This document shows positions 34,792 through 45,669 of a DNA stretch of 64,000 bases, piece by piece. Below the pieces are notes generated by a model. It searched no databases. It saw nothing but the letters and a program-made list of their open reading frames with translations, and was not told where the DNA came from. The stretch comes from Rhodococcus sp. HNM0563 (lineage in GTDB: Bacteria; Actinomycetota; Actinomycetes; Mycobacteriales; Mycobacteriaceae), in assembly GCF_012726195.1 (NCBI RefSeq), contig NZ_JAASAF010000001.1, positions 496,001 to 560,000 on the forward strand. The letters run 5' to 3'. The stretch's first letter is position 1. Each line of letters starts with the position of its first letter. A program made the translations under genes and the position numbers.

Positions 34792-36303
34792 TCATCCTTG
34801 TTCTGCGACGTCCTCGATCACCGCGAGCATCGTGCGTACCGGCACACCGGTACCACCCTTGCCGACGTAGCCGAACGGGCCGCCGGTGTTGAACGCGGGG
34901 CCGGCCACATCGATGTGCACCCACTGGACGCCTTCGGAGACGAACTCTTTCAGGAACAGCCCTGCGGTGAGCATGCCGCCCCAGCGATTCGGGCTCACGT
35001 TGGCGAGGTCGGCGACTCGCGACTCGAGATCCGAGCGCATGTACTGCGGCAGCGGCATCGCCCAGCCGTTTTCACCGACCTCCTGTGACAGCGCAGCGAC
35101 CCGGTCGCGGAACTCCTCGGTGCCCATGACTCCGGGAGTGCGTGTGCCGAGCGCCACCATCTGCGCCCCGGTCAGTGTCGCGGTGTCGATCAGGTAGTCG
35201 GGTTCGTCTTCGCATGCGCGCACGATGGCGTCGGCGAGAATCAGACGCCCCTCGGCATCGGTGTTGATCACCTCGACGGTGGTGCCGCCGTACTGGGTCA
35301 GGACATCCCCGGGGCGCTGCGCGGTCGAGGACGGCATGTTCTCGGCCATCGGCACCGTGGCGGTGACGTCGGCGGCAACCCCCAGCTTCGCGGCGAGTAC
35401 CACGGTCGCGACGACGGCTGCGGCGCCTGCCATGTCCGAAGTCATCGCTTCCATGCCGGCGGCCGGCTTGATCGAGATGCCGCCTGTGTCGAACGTTACG
35501 CCTTTGCCGACGAGCGCGATCTTCGGAGCCGCGCGCTTCTTGGCGGAGTACGAGAGACGGACGAGCCTCGGCGGCCGCGACGACCCCTTGCCGACTCCCA
35601 CGATGCCGCCGAAGCCCTTCTTCTCGAGAGCCTTCTCGTCGAGCACCTCGACCTTCAGTCCCGCTGCCTCGCCCAGAGCCTTCGCGCGCTCAGCGAACGA
35701 CGCCGGATACAGGTGGCTGGGCGGAGTGTTGACGAACTCGCGAGCTGTCGCGACGGCTTCCGCGATCGCTGTGGACCGCGCCAGCGCTGCCTTGGCGGCG
35801 CGGTCACGGGTGGAGGTGACGAGCAGTTCGATTCGGGTGGGCGGCTTCTTGTCGGCGCCCGGCGCCGACTTCTCGGAGCGGAACTCGGTGTAGGTGTACG
35901 CGCCGAGAGCAAAGCCCTCTGCGGCGGCACCGAGGTCGACGGCCGACAGAGTGGTCGCCACCGTGGTCACACCGGCCAGTGCACGGGACGCGGCACCCGC
36001 CGCGCGGCGCACCTGTTCGGCGTCGATGCCGTCGGCGGCGCCGAGGCCGACAGCCACGACGCTCGCCACAGCGAGCCCGGCGGGCGCAGGTACGCGGGTG
36101 ATCTCCTCGGCGCGACCGGTGGCTCCGACGGCCTGCACCGAGTCGAGAATGCTCCCGAGCACATCTTCGTCGATCACGCCGTCACCGAGAAGGACCTCGG
36201 GGTTTCCGTCGGACGAGGTGAGTCCGACGACGAGAACGTCGGCTCGCTTCGATATCGAGCCGGCGAGAACGAGTTCGGGCAACTCCGGGGTCGGTGCGCT
36301 CAC
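34792..36303 (-). CDS. pepA: Leucyl aminopeptidase (M17)
   Basis: 503-residue dizinc aminopeptidase that removes N-terminal residues from peptides; hexameric, cytoplasmic. Catalytic-domain motifs: [31 protein letters not shown] (first metal ligands and Lys; residues ~265-295), [14 protein letters not shown] (signature, second set of ligands and Arg) and the [11 protein letters not shown] segment. The N-terminal ~170 residues form the less conserved macro-like domain. It has a terminator at 34723-34761. Equivalent to M. tuberculosis Rv2213 in the same gene order. Confidence 0.96.
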   Translation of the reverse strand: MSAPTPELPELVLAGSISKRADVLVVGLTSSDGNPEVLLGDGVIDEDVLGSILDSVQAVGATGRAEEITRVPAPAGLAVASVVAVGLGAADGIDAEQVRRAAGAASRALAGVTTVATTLSAVDLGAAAEGFALGAYTYTEFRSEKSAPGADKKPPTRIELLVTSTRDRAAKAALARSTAIAEAVATAREFVNTPPSHLYPASFAERAKALGEAAGLKVEVLDEKALEKKGFGGIVGVGKGSSRPPRLVRLSYSAKKRAAPKIALVGKGVTFDTGGISIKPAAGMEAMTSDMAGAAAVVATVVLAAKLGVAADVTATVPMAENMPSSTAQRPGDVLTQYGGTTVEVINTDAEGRLILADAIVRACEDEPDYLIDTATLTGAQMVALGTRTPGVMGTEEFRDRVAALSQEVGENGWAMPLPQYMRSDLESRVADLANVSPNRWGGMLTAGLFLKEFVSEGVQWVHIDVAGPAFNTGGPFGYVGKGGTGVPVRTMLAVIEDVAEQG

Positions 36304-36432
36304 AGGGCAACTCCTATGCAGACGGGATGACAGACGCGGTGGTCCCGAACGATGCTAGTGATCGTTCAGGGATGTCGCCGGTGAGGCCGCACGGAACCCC
36401 GTCGTCCAGCAGGTCGACTAGCCTCATGTGAC

Positions 36433-37533
36433 ATGAGCGACCAGGAATTGCAGCGGGGACCCATCCACGCCGTTCACGTCGAACTCGGTGCGACGTTCGC
36501 GCCGTTCGGCGGTTGGGAGATGCCTGTCTCCTACGCGGGCACCGTGGCCGAGCACAACGCGGTCCGCGAGAGCGTCGGCCTGTTCGACGTCAGCCATCTC
36601 GGCAAGGTGTCGATCGAGGGGACCGGAGCCGCAGAGTTCGTGAACTCGGCTCTGACCAACGACCTGACGAAGATCGGGCCGGGCAAGGCTCAGTACACGT
36701 TGTGTTGTACCCAATCCGGCGGTGTAGTAGACGATCTCATCGTCTACTACGTGTCGGACGAGGAACTGTTCCTCGTGCCGAACGCCGCGAATACCGCAGC
36801 CGTCGTCGCGGAACTCGCCGCGAAAGCGCCGGACTCGATCACCGTCACCGATCAGCATCGCGACTACGCGGTTCTGGCAGTACAGGGACCGAAGTCCGCC
36901 GACATCCTGACCGAACTCGGGCTGCCCACGGACATCGCCTACATGGGGTTCGTCGATGCGGAGTGGCAGGGCACAGTCGTGCGCGTGTGCCGCAGCGGGT
37001 ACACCGGTGAGCGCGGATTCGAGGTCCTGCCGGTGTGGGACGGCGCCGAGGCCTTGTTCCGTGCGCTGGAAACCGCGGTGAAGGCCGCTGGAGGGCAGGT
37101 CGCCGGTCTCGGTGCCCGCGACACCCTGCGAACCGAGATGGGGTACCCCCTGCACGGCCACGAATTGTCGCTCGCGATCTCGCCGCTGCAGGCCCGCACC
37201 GGCTGGGCAGTCGGCTGGAAGAAGCCGGAGTTCTGGGGTCGGGAAGCGTTGCTCGCAGAGAAGGAGGCGGGTCCGAAACGCCGCCTGTGGGGTATCAAAG
37301 CACTCGATCGCGGAGTGCTCCGGCAAGGCCAGACGGTTCTGAAGGACGGTGTGGCAGTGGGCGAGACCACCTCGGGAACGTTCTCGCCGACCCTCAAGGT
37401 CGGAATCGCACTGGCCTTGCTCGAGACAGGCGCAGAGTTGGCGGCGGGCGACGAGGTGAGCGTTGACGTGCGTGGTCGTGCGCTCCGGGCCGAGGTGGTC
37501 TCGCCGCCGTTCGTCGAGGACCACACCAAGTAG
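36433..37533 (+). CDS. gcvT: Aminomethyltransferase, glycine cleavage T-protein
   Basis: 366 residues. Transfers the methylene group of aminomethyl-lipoyl-H protein to tetrahydrofolate, releasing ammonia. Motifs: [71 protein letters not shown] (folate-binding Asp) and the C-terminal [21 protein letters not shown] 36433; TAGCCT lies 8 nt upstream, suggesting a very short or absent leader. Other gcv genes are not in the window. Followed by ilvE on the same strand. Confidence 0.96.
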   Translation: MSDQELQRGPIHAVHVELGATFAPFGGWEMPVSYAGTVAEHNAVRESVGLFDVSHLGKVSIEGTGAAEFVNSALTNDLTKIGPGKAQYTLCCTQSGGVVDDLIVYYVSDEELFLVPNAANTAAVVAELAAKAPDSITVTDQHRDYAVLAVQGPKSADILTELGLPTDIAYMGFVDAEWQGTVVRVCRSGYTGERGFEVLPVWDGAEALFRALETAVKAAGGQVAGLGARDTLRTEMGYPLHGHELSLAISPLQARTGWAVGWKKPEFWGREALLAEKEAGPKRRLWGIKALDRGVLRQGQTVLKDGVAVGETTSGTFSPTLKVGIALALLETGAELAAGDEVSVDVRGRALRAEVVSPPFVEDHTK

Positions 37534-37565
37534 GCCTCGGAGGCGGTTGGTTAACATTGTCCTTC

Positions 37566-38672
37566 ATGACAGGTGTCCTCGAATTCGCGCGCGTCCCGCA
37601 TCCCTCACCGACTTCCGCGGAGCGGCGCCAGGAGATCCTGGCCGATCCCGGATTCGGCCGGTACTTCACCGACCACATGGTCTCGATCACCTATACCGAG
37701 GGCACCGGCTGGCATGACGCGAAGGTAGAGCCCTACGCGGCCATTTCGCTGGATCCCGCCGCCATGGTGCTGCACTATGGCCAGTCGATCTTCGAGGGCC
37801 TCAAGGCGTACCGGCAGAGTGACGGCAGCATCGCGTCGTTCCGCCTCGATGCCAACGCTGCCCGGTTCAACCGGTCGGCCGACCGCATCGCGATGCCACA
37901 CCTGCCCGAGGAACTGTTCGCCCGGTCGATCACCGAACTGCTCGACGTCGATCATGAATGGGTCCCCGAGGCCGGAGGTGAAGCGTCGCTGTACCTTCGC
38001 CCTTATATGTTCGCGACCGAGCCGGCACTCGGGGTTCGTCCGGCAGCCGAGTACAAATACCTGCTCATCGCTTCGCCCGCAGGCGCGTACTTCCCGCGCG
38101 GTGTCAAACCGGTGAGCGTGTGGCTCTCGCGTGAGCACGTTCGCGCCGCACCGGGCGGTACCGGGGCCGCCAAGTTCGGGGGAAACTACGCGGCCTCGCT
38201 GGTCGCGCAGGCGCATGCCGCAGAGCAGGGTTGCGATCAGGTCGTTTGGCTCGACGCCATCGAACGGAAGTACGTCGAAGAGATGGGCGGCATGAACCTC
38301 TACTTCGTGTACGGGTCGGGCCCGGACGCGCGCCTGGTCACCCCGGAGCTGTCGGGGTCGCTGCTTCCGGGTATCACCCGTGATTCGTTGCTCACGCTTG
38401 CGATCGATTCGGGCCTGTCGGTCGAGGAACGGCGCATCAGTACCGAGGAATGGCGTGAGAAGGCGGCCTCCGGCGAGATCACCGAGGTGTTCGCGTGCGG
38501 TACGGCTGCCGTGATCACACCGGTCGGCAGCGTCAAGGACCGCGACGGTGAGTTCAGCATCTCCGGTGGAGAGCCCGGACCGATCACGATGGCATTGCGC
38601 GACACGCTGACCGGAATCCAGCGGGGCACGTTTGCCGATACACACGGCTGGATGACCACTCTGCGCGCATGA
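37566..38672 (+). CDS. ilvE: Branched-chain amino acid aminotransferase
   Basis: 368-residue class IV PLP enzyme for the last step of leucine, isoleucine and valine synthesis (and their breakdown). The Schiff-base lysine is in [47 protein letters not shown] and [15 protein letters not shown] are family motifs. ATG 37566 is chosen over TTG 37557. TAACAT stands 8 nt before the ATG, so the leader may be absent. Terminated by a long hairpin shared with the convergent cobS. Confidence 0.96.
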   Translation: MTGVLEFARVPHPSPTSAERRQEILADPGFGRYFTDHMVSITYTEGTGWHDAKVEPYAAISLDPAAMVLHYGQSIFEGLKAYRQSDGSIASFRLDANAARFNRSADRIAMPHLPEELFARSITELLDVDHEWVPEAGGEASLYLRPYMFATEPALGVRPAAEYKYLLIASPAGAYFPRGVKPVSVWLSREHVRAAPGGTGAAKFGGNYAASLVAQAHAAEQGCDQVVWLDAIERKYVEEMGGMNLYFVYGSGPDARLVTPELSGSLLPGITRDSLLTLAIDSGLSVEERRISTEEWREKAASGEITEVFACGTAAVITPVGSVKDRDGEFSISGGEPGPITMALRDTLTGIQRGTFADTHGWMTTLRA

Positions 38673-38678
38673 GTCGGA

Positions 38679-38723
38679 CATGGGAGGGGCGTGCCCGCCG
38701 AAGACGGGCACGCCCCTCCCATG
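38679..38723. terminator. Bidirectional terminator between ilvE and cobS
   Basis: 19-bp perfect stem starting CATGGGAGGGGCGTGCCCG with a 7-nt loop, in the 57-bp gap between convergent genes. Confidence 0.92.
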
Positions 38724-38729
38724 ACGAAA

Positions 38730-39491
38730 TCAGACGGCACATGCGGCGACAACCGCGAGCAGAGCCACGCATCCTTCGGCCGTCGCACCGAGAACATCCC
38801 CGTTCAGGCCGCCGAATCGTGTCGCGCAGTGCTGCACGAACCACCACGCGAGCGCCAGCGCCACGCCTAATGTCACCGGGCCGAGCCACAGAGGCCCCGG
38901 CAGACACATGACCGAGACGGCCATCGCGATGAGGCTCCACGCCCCGATCACCACCGGCCCCTGGGTATCGGCGACGAGCGCACCGAATCGGCTGCCCTCG
39001 GCGGCATGGAGTCCTCGTCTACAGGCGGGCACAACCGCCGCGCGGCCGAACGCGACGGCGAACCCGATCGCTGCCCACGAATCCGCGTCGGCGAGGGCAC
39101 CGATCGCCACCGCTTGCAGGGCGAGCACGACGATCAACGCAGTCACACCGAACGGTCCCGCGCCCCCGGACTTCATCACCTCCCGGGCACGTTCGGGAGG
39201 GCCGTAACAACCCAGGCCGTCCGCGGTGTCGGCAAGGCCGTCGATGTGCATACCCCGGGTCGCGACGGCCAGGAATCCGACACAGACGAATCCGATGATC
39301 CCCGCGCTCGCCCCAGCAGTGGAGACCACCCACGCCACCGCGGTTGTTGCTGCGCCGAGGAACACCCCTGCGACTGGCGCCGCCCCGATCGCTCTACCCG
39401 CAACCGCCCGATCGACTTCGTGCGGACCCGGAACGGGTGCGATTGTCAGCCACGACAGTGCGAGTGCGACACCGCCGAGCGCACGGCGCAT
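38730..39491 (-). CDS. cobS: Adenosylcobinamide-GDP ribazoletransferase
   Basis: 253-residue polytopic membrane enzyme joining adenosylcobinamide-GDP and alpha-ribazole to give adenosylcobalamin. The family motif RGMHIDGLADTADGLGCYG (acidic, Mg-binding; ~85-103) is present, along with FGRAAVVPACRRG and GGLNGDVLGATAE near the C-terminus. About seven hydrophobic segments. Its start overlaps the cobT stop region by one base (39491), so the two late cobalamin genes are coupled. Confidence 0.95.
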   Translation of the reverse strand: MRRALGGVALALSWLTIAPVPGPHEVDRAVAGRAIGAAPVAGVFLGAATTAVAWVVSTAGASAGIIGFVCVGFLAVATRGMHIDGLADTADGLGCYGPPERAREVMKSGGAGPFGVTALIVVLALQAVAIGALADADSWAAIGFAVAFGRAAVVPACRRGLHAAEGSRFGALVADTQGPVVIGAWSLIAMAVSVMCLPGPLWLGPVTLGVALALAWWFVQHCATRFGGLNGDVLGATAEGCVALLAVVAACAV

Positions 39492-40648
39492 CAGCTGTCT
39501 GCAGGTTCGGCTGGGGAGGCGGCGGCGTCACGGGTTGTCACGCCTGCTTCGGCGAAGGTCGCCATGTTCGCGAGGACGGAGACAGCACCCCGAAGGATGG
39601 GTAGCGCGGTGACGGCGCCGGATCCTTCGCCGAGTCTCATGTCGAACTCGACGATGGGCTCGAGCCGGAGATGACGGAGCGCGACGCTGTGCGACGGCTC
39701 CGACGACCGATGTCCCGCAACCCACCAGCGGCGCGCACCCGGTGCGAGTTCTTCTGCGACCATCGCTGCCGCGGTGACGACCACGCCGTCGAGGACAACG
39801 GGTGTGCGACGAACCGCCGCCTGTGCGAGGTACCCGGCCATCGCCGCGAGATCGGCACCGCCTGCGGTACGGAGCAGCGCGATCGGATCCTTCACGAAGG
39901 GCCGTGCCCGCCGCATCGCATCTCGGATGGCGGAGACCTTGCGCATCCACCCGGCATCGTCGATTCCGGTTCCTCGTCCCACCGCTGCGACCGGTTCGGT
40001 GGAGGTCAGGGTGGCGATCAAGACAGTCGCCGGGGTGGTGTTGCCGATGCCCATGTCGCCGGCGATCAAGAGATCCGCGCCTTCGTCCACCTCACGGTCG
40101 GCGATCGCGCGACCCGCGGCGATCGCGCGCATCGTCTCTTCGTGGGTCATCGCATCCTCGCGGTCGATGCAGCCGCTCGACCTCCGGATCTTGTAGGCCG
40201 ACACCTCAGGGGGCGTGTCGCAATCGACCGCGATATCCACAACCCGGACTTGTGCGCCGGCATTGGCAGCCAGCACATTCACTGCGGCGCCGCCTGCGGA
40301 GAGATTCGCGACCATCTGTGCAGTCACTTCGGGCGGATACGCCGAGACCCCGGTACGGGCGACACCGTGGTCGCCGGCGAAGACCACCACTCGCGGCTGC
40401 CGGAACTGATGGGGTGGGACTTCGCCCTGGCATGAGGACACCCAGCAGCCGAATTCCTCGAGCCGCCCGAGTGATCCGGCCGGTTTGGTGAGATCACGCT
40501 GCCGTGCCTCTGCCTGCAGGTAGGTTTCGCGGTCGGGCGTGACGATTGCGGGAAAGTCGATGTCGACGGAATCAGCCGTCTCGTCCGGCCCGGTCGTCTC
40601 GTTCGGCCCGGTCGTCTCGTTCGGCACTGGTGTGGAACCGCTGCTCAC
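39491..40648 (-). CDS. cobT: Nicotinate-nucleotide--dimethylbenzimidazole phosphoribosyltransferase
   Basis: 385 residues. Makes alpha-ribazole phosphate for the lower ligand of cobalamin. Motifs: [47 protein letters not shown] (nucleotide site), [11 protein letters not shown] and [18 protein letters not shown] with the catalytic glutamate. GTG 40648 follows GAGAGG. The first ~25 residues ([17 protein letters not shown]) are a low-complexity extension from an 18-bp repeat before the enzyme proper. The alpha-ribazole phosphatase step could be done by the RNase H fusion protein at 7.5 kb. No cobU is nearby. Confidence 0.95.
   Translation of the reverse strand: MSSGSTPVPNETTGPNETTGPDETADSVDIDFPAIVTPDRETYLQAEARQRDLTKPAGSLGRLEEFGCWVSSCQGEVPPHQFRQPRVVVFAGDHGVARTGVSAYPPEVTAQMVANLSAGGAAVNVLAANAGAQVRVVDIAVDCDTPPEVSAYKIRRSSGCIDREDAMTHEETMRAIAAGRAIADREVDEGADLLIAGDMGIGNTTPATVLIATLTSTEPVAAVGRGTGIDDAGWMRKVSAIRDAMRRARPFVKDPIALLRTAGGADLAAMAGYLAQAAVRRTPVVLDGVVVTAAAMVAEELAPGARRWWVAGHRSSEPSHSVALRHLRLEPIVEFDMRLGEGSGAVTALPILRGAVSVLANMATFAEAGVTTRDAAASPAEPADS
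40586..40621 (-). repeat. 18-bp tandem repeat in the cobT N-terminus
   Basis: Two exact copies of an 18-bp unit (CGGCCCGGTCGTCTCGTT on the + strand; 40586-40603 and 40604-40621), encoding NETTGP twice. A diverged third unit follows (PDETAD). Confidence 0.93.
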
Positions 40649-40700
40649 AGGTCACCTCTCACGTGGGTCTTCACCGGCTAGACGCTATCAACCGTGGAAA

Positions 40701-40735
40701 TGGCAGAAAAACGCCGCAATATGTCGTTTCTGCCA
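40701..40735. repeat. Inverted repeat upstream of small membrane protein gene
   Basis: TGGCAGAAA and TTTCTGCCA arms (9 bp, perfect) separated by 17 nt, in the divergent gap between cobT and the 77-residue protein gene. Could be an operator. Confidence 0.5.
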
Positions 40736-40771
40736 CTGTCGACCGGTGGGGTCGGCGCGAAGGATCGAACC

Positions 40772-41005
40772 ATGATGGAACTGGCCTTGATTGCGGTCGT
40801 GATGACGGTACTCGCAGGCGGCCTCGAAATCGCCCGGCGCGTGCGCACCACAGCTCCGCGCTGGGTAACCCGAGCGTCGCTGCGCTACAACTACTTCCGT
40901 CCTGCTGACGCGACACGGCCGCGGTCTCGTGCGTCGGGTGACGCCGATTCCGCGGCCGAAGTCCTGCCTGTCGTGCTGCAGTCGCGCGCTGCGCCGCACC
41001 ACTGA
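40772..41005 (+). CDS. Small single-pass membrane protein (hypothetical)
   Basis: 77 residues, not recognised. One hydrophobic N-terminal segment (MELALIAVVMTVLAGGLEIA) followed by a basic, Arg-rich cytoplasmic tail. AAGGA lies 8 nt before ATG 40772; a second ATG follows at once. It sits between cobT (divergent) and the DUF3043 gene (convergent). Codon use is GC-rich like its neighbours. Confidence 0.6.
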   Translation: MMELALIAVVMTVLAGGLEIARRVRTTAPRWVTRASLRYNYFRPADATRPRSRASGDADSAAEVLPVVLQSRAAPHH

Positions 41006-41033
41006 CGGGCCTGTGACCATCGATAGAGGTCGG

Positions 41034-41708
41034 TCAGATCGCGTCGCCGGGCTTGACCCGGGGGAGCGGCGCCCGCAACTTCCGGATCTGCGATGCGCGC
41101 ACGAACGCGTACCAACCCAGCCCGAAGCCACCGTCGGTGGATTCCGGGAATCGCGCTCGGGACTTCTTGTTGACCATCCGCCCGAGATAGATGCCTTCGA
41201 TGACCATCAGCAGCATCATCACGAACATTGCGAGCGTGACGTACTGCTGGATGACCGGACCCAGGAACATGGTCATGATGAGCACCAGTGCGAGGGGCAT
41301 GAACAGACCGACGAGATTGCGACGGCTGTCGACGATGTCGCGGACGTATGCGCGCACCGGACCGCGGTCACGCGGGAGAAGGAATTTCTCCTCACCGGCC
41401 AGCATCCGATTCCGACGCTCGGATGCGTCGGCGCGCCGCTGCGCGGACTCCGCTTTACGCTCGTCCTTCGACTTGGACTTCCGCGCTGCCTTGCGTCGCG
41501 CGCGTGCCTCCTTGGCCGTAAGGGGTGCCGGAGCCACCGGGCCGCGACGCTTGCCTTCGGCATCGCGCCGTTTGGGGGTCGGGCGTCCCTTGCCTTCGGT
41601 AAGCTTCGGGGACGCTGCCTGCGGCACGTCCGCTTCGGCGGGCGTCGCGGGTACGGACACCTCGGGCTTGTCGGAGTCGTCGGAACCACCACGGCGTAGC
41701 AACTTCAC
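41034..41708 (-). CDS. DUF3043 membrane protein
   Basis: 224 residues. A long charged N-terminal region with many Lys/Arg/Ala (TAKEARARRKAARKSKSKDE) includes the family's P-K-R-R-D-A-E segment, followed by LPRDRGPVRAYVRDIVDSRRN and two membrane helices (LVGLFMPLALVLIMTMFLG and YVTLAMFVMMLLMVIEG). Function unknown; conserved in mycolic actinobacteria next to the erpA-like gene. GTG start, with TAGCCT 6 nt upstream. Confidence 0.88.
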   Translation of the reverse strand: MKLLRRGGSDDSDKPEVSVPATPAEADVPQAASPKLTEGKGRPTPKRRDAEGKRRGPVAPAPLTAKEARARRKAARKSKSKDERKAESAQRRADASERRNRMLAGEEKFLLPRDRGPVRAYVRDIVDSRRNLVGLFMPLALVLIMTMFLGPVIQQYVTLAMFVMMLLMVIEGIYLGRMVNKKSRARFPESTDGGFGLGWYAFVRASQIRKLRAPLPRVKPGDAI

Positions 41709-41714
41709 CCTTCC

Positions 41715-41720
41715 AGGCTA
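41715..41720 (-). promoter_or_regulatory. -10 box for leaderless DUF3043 gene
   Basis: Minus-strand TAGCCT, 6 nt before GTG 41708. Confidence 0.45.
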
Positions 41721-41863
41721 TATGGCTACGCGCGGGAACCGGAACGCCGCCCATCGGAGCACGGCCGAGACGTACCGAATGTGAGCAACTCCTGCATGAG
41801 GAATAGATTCCCGCGCGGTACCGTTGACACATCCGGGTTGAATTCGAACGACAGGGAGCGCCC

Positions 41864-42214
41864 ATGACTGTCCAGCAAGAGACCGCCGCCCACGGCGTCA
41901 TCATGACCGAGGCTGCCTCCGCGAAGGCGAAGGCTCTTCTCGACCAGGAGGGTCGCGACGATCTCGCGCTGCGCATCGCTGTGCAGCCGGGTGGTTGCGC
42001 CGGCCTTCGTTACCAGTTGTTCTTCGACGATCGTTCGCTCGACGGTGACCTCACCGTCGACTTCGGCGGCGTTGCTCTTGCCGTCGACCGGATGAGCGCC
42101 CCCTATGTCGAGGGTGCGTCCATCGACTTCGTCGACACGATCGAGAAGCAGGGCTTCACGATCGACAATCCGCAAGCCACCGGATCCTGCGCCTGCGGCG
42201 ATTCGTTCAACTGA
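41864..42214 (+). CDS. A-type iron-sulfur carrier (ErpA/HesB family)
   Basis: 116-residue protein that carries and inserts Fe-S clusters into apo-proteins. The three conserved cysteines are C45 (QPGGCAGLRY) and C109/C111 (TGSCACGDSF). AGGGAG stands upstream of ATG 41864. Equivalent to M. tuberculosis Rv2204c. Likely clients in this window include LipA and the Rieske protein QcrA. Ended by a strong hairpin. Confidence 0.95.
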   Translation: MTVQQETAAHGVIMTEAASAKAKALLDQEGRDDLALRIAVQPGGCAGLRYQLFFDDRSLDGDLTVDFGGVALAVDRMSAPYVEGASIDFVDTIEKQGFTIDNPQATGSCACGDSFN

Positions 42215-42222
42215 GCTCGACC

Positions 42223-43328
<1,106 letters not shown>

Positions 43329-43353
43329 CGGCCTGCATCCGTATGAACTCCGG

Positions 43354-43399
43354 ACGGGATGACGCCCCTCATCGCACTCGATGAGGGGCGTCGTCCCGT
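43354..43399. terminator. Bidirectional terminator between the PfkB kinase gene and asnB
   Basis: 21-bp stem beginning ACGGGATGACGCCCC, one G-T pair, and a CACT loop, in the gap between convergent genes. Confidence 0.9.
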
Positions 43400-43433
43400 C
43401 CAGGAGTCCCGTATTTCAGGACGGCTGCGCGTT

Positions 43434-45359
43434 CTAGAGTTCGACCGGGTAGGCCGGCTCCTGGATCTGCGGCACGATGCGCTTCTCCACGAAGATGCCG
43501 TGCCAGATCATGAATACCAGCAGTGTCCACAGTCGCCGGCTGTGATCGATCGGTCCTTCACGATGGGCCTGCAACATCTTCGTGATCGCGGCCTTGTTCA
43601 GGATGTGATCGGTCTGCGACTCGGCGATCACCAGGTGAGCCCAGTCGAACAGCTCCGTGCCTGCGAGCCAGTGGCGCATCGGCACAGGGAAACCGAGCTT
43701 CGCGCGATGCAGCACATGCGGCGGGACGATGCCTTCGAGTGCCTGACGCAGCGCGTACTTCGTCGTCTGCTTCGTGATCTTCTGCTCCAGCGGAACCTGT
43801 GAAGCCACACGGAAGACCTCGGAGTCGAGGAAGGGCACGCGGAGCTCGAGGGAGTTCGCCATCGTCATCTTGTCGGCCTTGACGAGGATATCGCCGCGCA
43901 GCCACGTGAACAGGTCCAGGTGCTGCATCCGTGCAACCGGGTCCCAGCCGGCGGATTGAGCGTAGATGGGGGCGGTCACATCCTGATGGGTCCATTCCGG
44001 ACGGAACTCACGAAGGACCGACCGCAGTTGTGTGTCGTTGAAGCTGCGAGCATTGCCGTAGTAGCGCTCCTCGAGGGGCATCGACCCTCGATTGAGCAGG
44101 CTCTTCCCGCGGGTTCCCTCCGGGATGCGATCTGCCAACTTTCCTGCGGCGCGTCGCAGCATCGACGGCAGATACTCGAACGGCTTCAGCGACAGCGGTT
44201 CGCGGTAGATCGTGTAGCCGCCGAACAGTTCGTCGGCGCCCTCGCCGGAGAGCACGACCTTCACGTGCTTGCGGGCTTCTCGCGCGATGAACCACAACGG
44301 CACCAGCGCCGGATCGGCGACAGGATCGTCGAGGTACCAGACGATCTCCGGGATCGCTGCGGCGAACTCGGAGGGTGAGACGACCCGAACGATGTGTCGG
44401 GCACCGATGGCCTCGGCGGATTCCGCCGCGACGTCCACCTCGGAGTATCCCTCGCGCTCGAAACCTGCGGTGAACGTGATCAGGTTCGGGTTGTGTCGCT
44501 TGGCCAGGGCTGCGATGGCCGTCGAGTCGATTCCGCCGGAGAGGAACGAGCCGACAGTCACGTCAGCGCGCATGTGCTTGGCGACCGAGTCCTCGAGGGC
44601 TTCGGCAATCTCGCGGTAGCGGTCCTTCTCGCGTCCGACCGCGAACGGACGTACCGGGAAAGTCGGGGAGAAGTAGCGAGTCGTCTGCGGCTCGGAACCT
44701 GGTCGCACGCGGGCGTACGAGCCCGATTCGAGACGCGTGATGCGGCGGTGCAGGGTCTCGGGTTCCGGCACGTACTGCAACACCGTGTAGTGCTCGATCG
44801 CGCGCGCGTCGAGCTCGGTGTCGATACCGATGACGTCGGCGAGCTCGAGCAGGCTCTTCTTCTCACTGCCGAACGCGGTGCCTGCCGGGCCCGTCGCAAG
44901 GAAGAGCGGTTTGATGCCGAACGGGTCGCGCGCGAGGAAGAGCTCGCGAGTCTCGGTATCCCAGATCGCGAACCCGAACATGCCCCGCAGGCGGCGTACC
45001 GCGTCGGCGCCCCAATAGTGGTAGGCCGCGACGATCGTTTCGCTGTCGCCTTCGGTTGCGAACTTCGCACCGTGTTCCTCGGCCAGTTCTTTGCGCAACT
45101 CGAGATAGTTGTAGATCTCTCCGTTGAAAGTCAGCGCGTATCGATCGGGCTGCTCCGGGGGGCCCCACCGCAGTGGTTGGTGTGAATGGGCGATGTCGAT
45201 GATCGACAGCCGATTGAAGCCGAGGACGAGGTCGGCGTCGTGCCAGGTGCCGTGTTCGTCCGGTCCGCGGTGACGCAGGCAGTGCAGTGCGTCGCCTACG
45301 CGCGAGACGGCGTCATCGCTGGTGCCGTCGTTGGTCAGAAACCCGAGCAATCCGCACAC
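43434..45359 (-). CDS. asnB: Asparagine synthetase (glutamine-hydrolysing)
   Basis: 641 residues. The N-terminal glutaminase domain starts with the catalytic cysteine (MCGLLGFL; GTG start) and contains FNGEIYNYLELR and RGMFGFAIWD. The C-terminal synthetase domain has the ATP pyrophosphatase loop FLSGGIDSTAIAAL and SGEGADELFGGY. Ammonia from glutamine is passed to activated aspartate. Equivalent to M. tuberculosis Rv2201. Divergent from ctaC with a 310-bp gap. Confidence 0.96.
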   Translation of the reverse strand: MCGLLGFLTNDGTSDDAVSRVGDALHCLRHRGPDEHGTWHDADLVLGFNRLSIIDIAHSHQPLRWGPPEQPDRYALTFNGEIYNYLELRKELAEEHGAKFATEGDSETIVAAYHYWGADAVRRLRGMFGFAIWDTETRELFLARDPFGIKPLFLATGPAGTAFGSEKKSLLELADVIGIDTELDARAIEHYTVLQYVPEPETLHRRITRLESGSYARVRPGSEPQTTRYFSPTFPVRPFAVGREKDRYREIAEALEDSVAKHMRADVTVGSFLSGGIDSTAIAALAKRHNPNLITFTAGFEREGYSEVDVAAESAEAIGARHIVRVVSPSEFAAAIPEIVWYLDDPVADPALVPLWFIAREARKHVKVVLSGEGADELFGGYTIYREPLSLKPFEYLPSMLRRAAGKLADRIPEGTRGKSLLNRGSMPLEERYYGNARSFNDTQLRSVLREFRPEWTHQDVTAPIYAQSAGWDPVARMQHLDLFTWLRGDILVKADKMTMANSLELRVPFLDSEVFRVASQVPLEQKITKQTTKYALRQALEGIVPPHVLHRAKLGFPVPMRHWLAGTELFDWAHLVIAESQTDHILNKAAITKMLQAHREGPIDHSRRLWTLLVFMIWHGIFVEKRIVPQIQEPAYPVEL

Positions 45360-45669
45360 GGAGTTCGGTACCTCGATTCCAATCGGGATGGGGTCGATCC
45401 CATGGCGTTCACATCACGCATGGACGCGGGAACTCTGAATCGGGATCCGACGTTGGTCACTGTGGAGTATGCCGCAGATCGCCGATCGGGTTCATCATCG
45501 GGATCGCGCAAAACACGTCGTCACCCGCAACTGCATCCGGCCTACCCATCCGGCGCGACACGATCTTCGTGCCCCGAGGATGGATTGCGGTCGGCTTTGG
45601 TCTACGCTGCGTAGTAATTGGGTCTGCCCTTCGGGTGTGCCCTAATGGAATTGCGGCGATCAGGAAGGC
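45360..45669. other. Divergent promoter region of asnB and ctaC
   Basis: 310 bp without a gene. It holds a small palindrome CTACG-CTG-CGTAG (45602-45614) on the ctaC side and a CAGGAAGG ribosome site before the ctaC GTG. No clear operator or structured leader was identified. Confidence 0.4.

Noticed and set aside
40649-40771. Cobalamin riboswitch upstream of cobT
   Set aside because: The gap is only ~120 bp and no B12-box-like sequence was seen.
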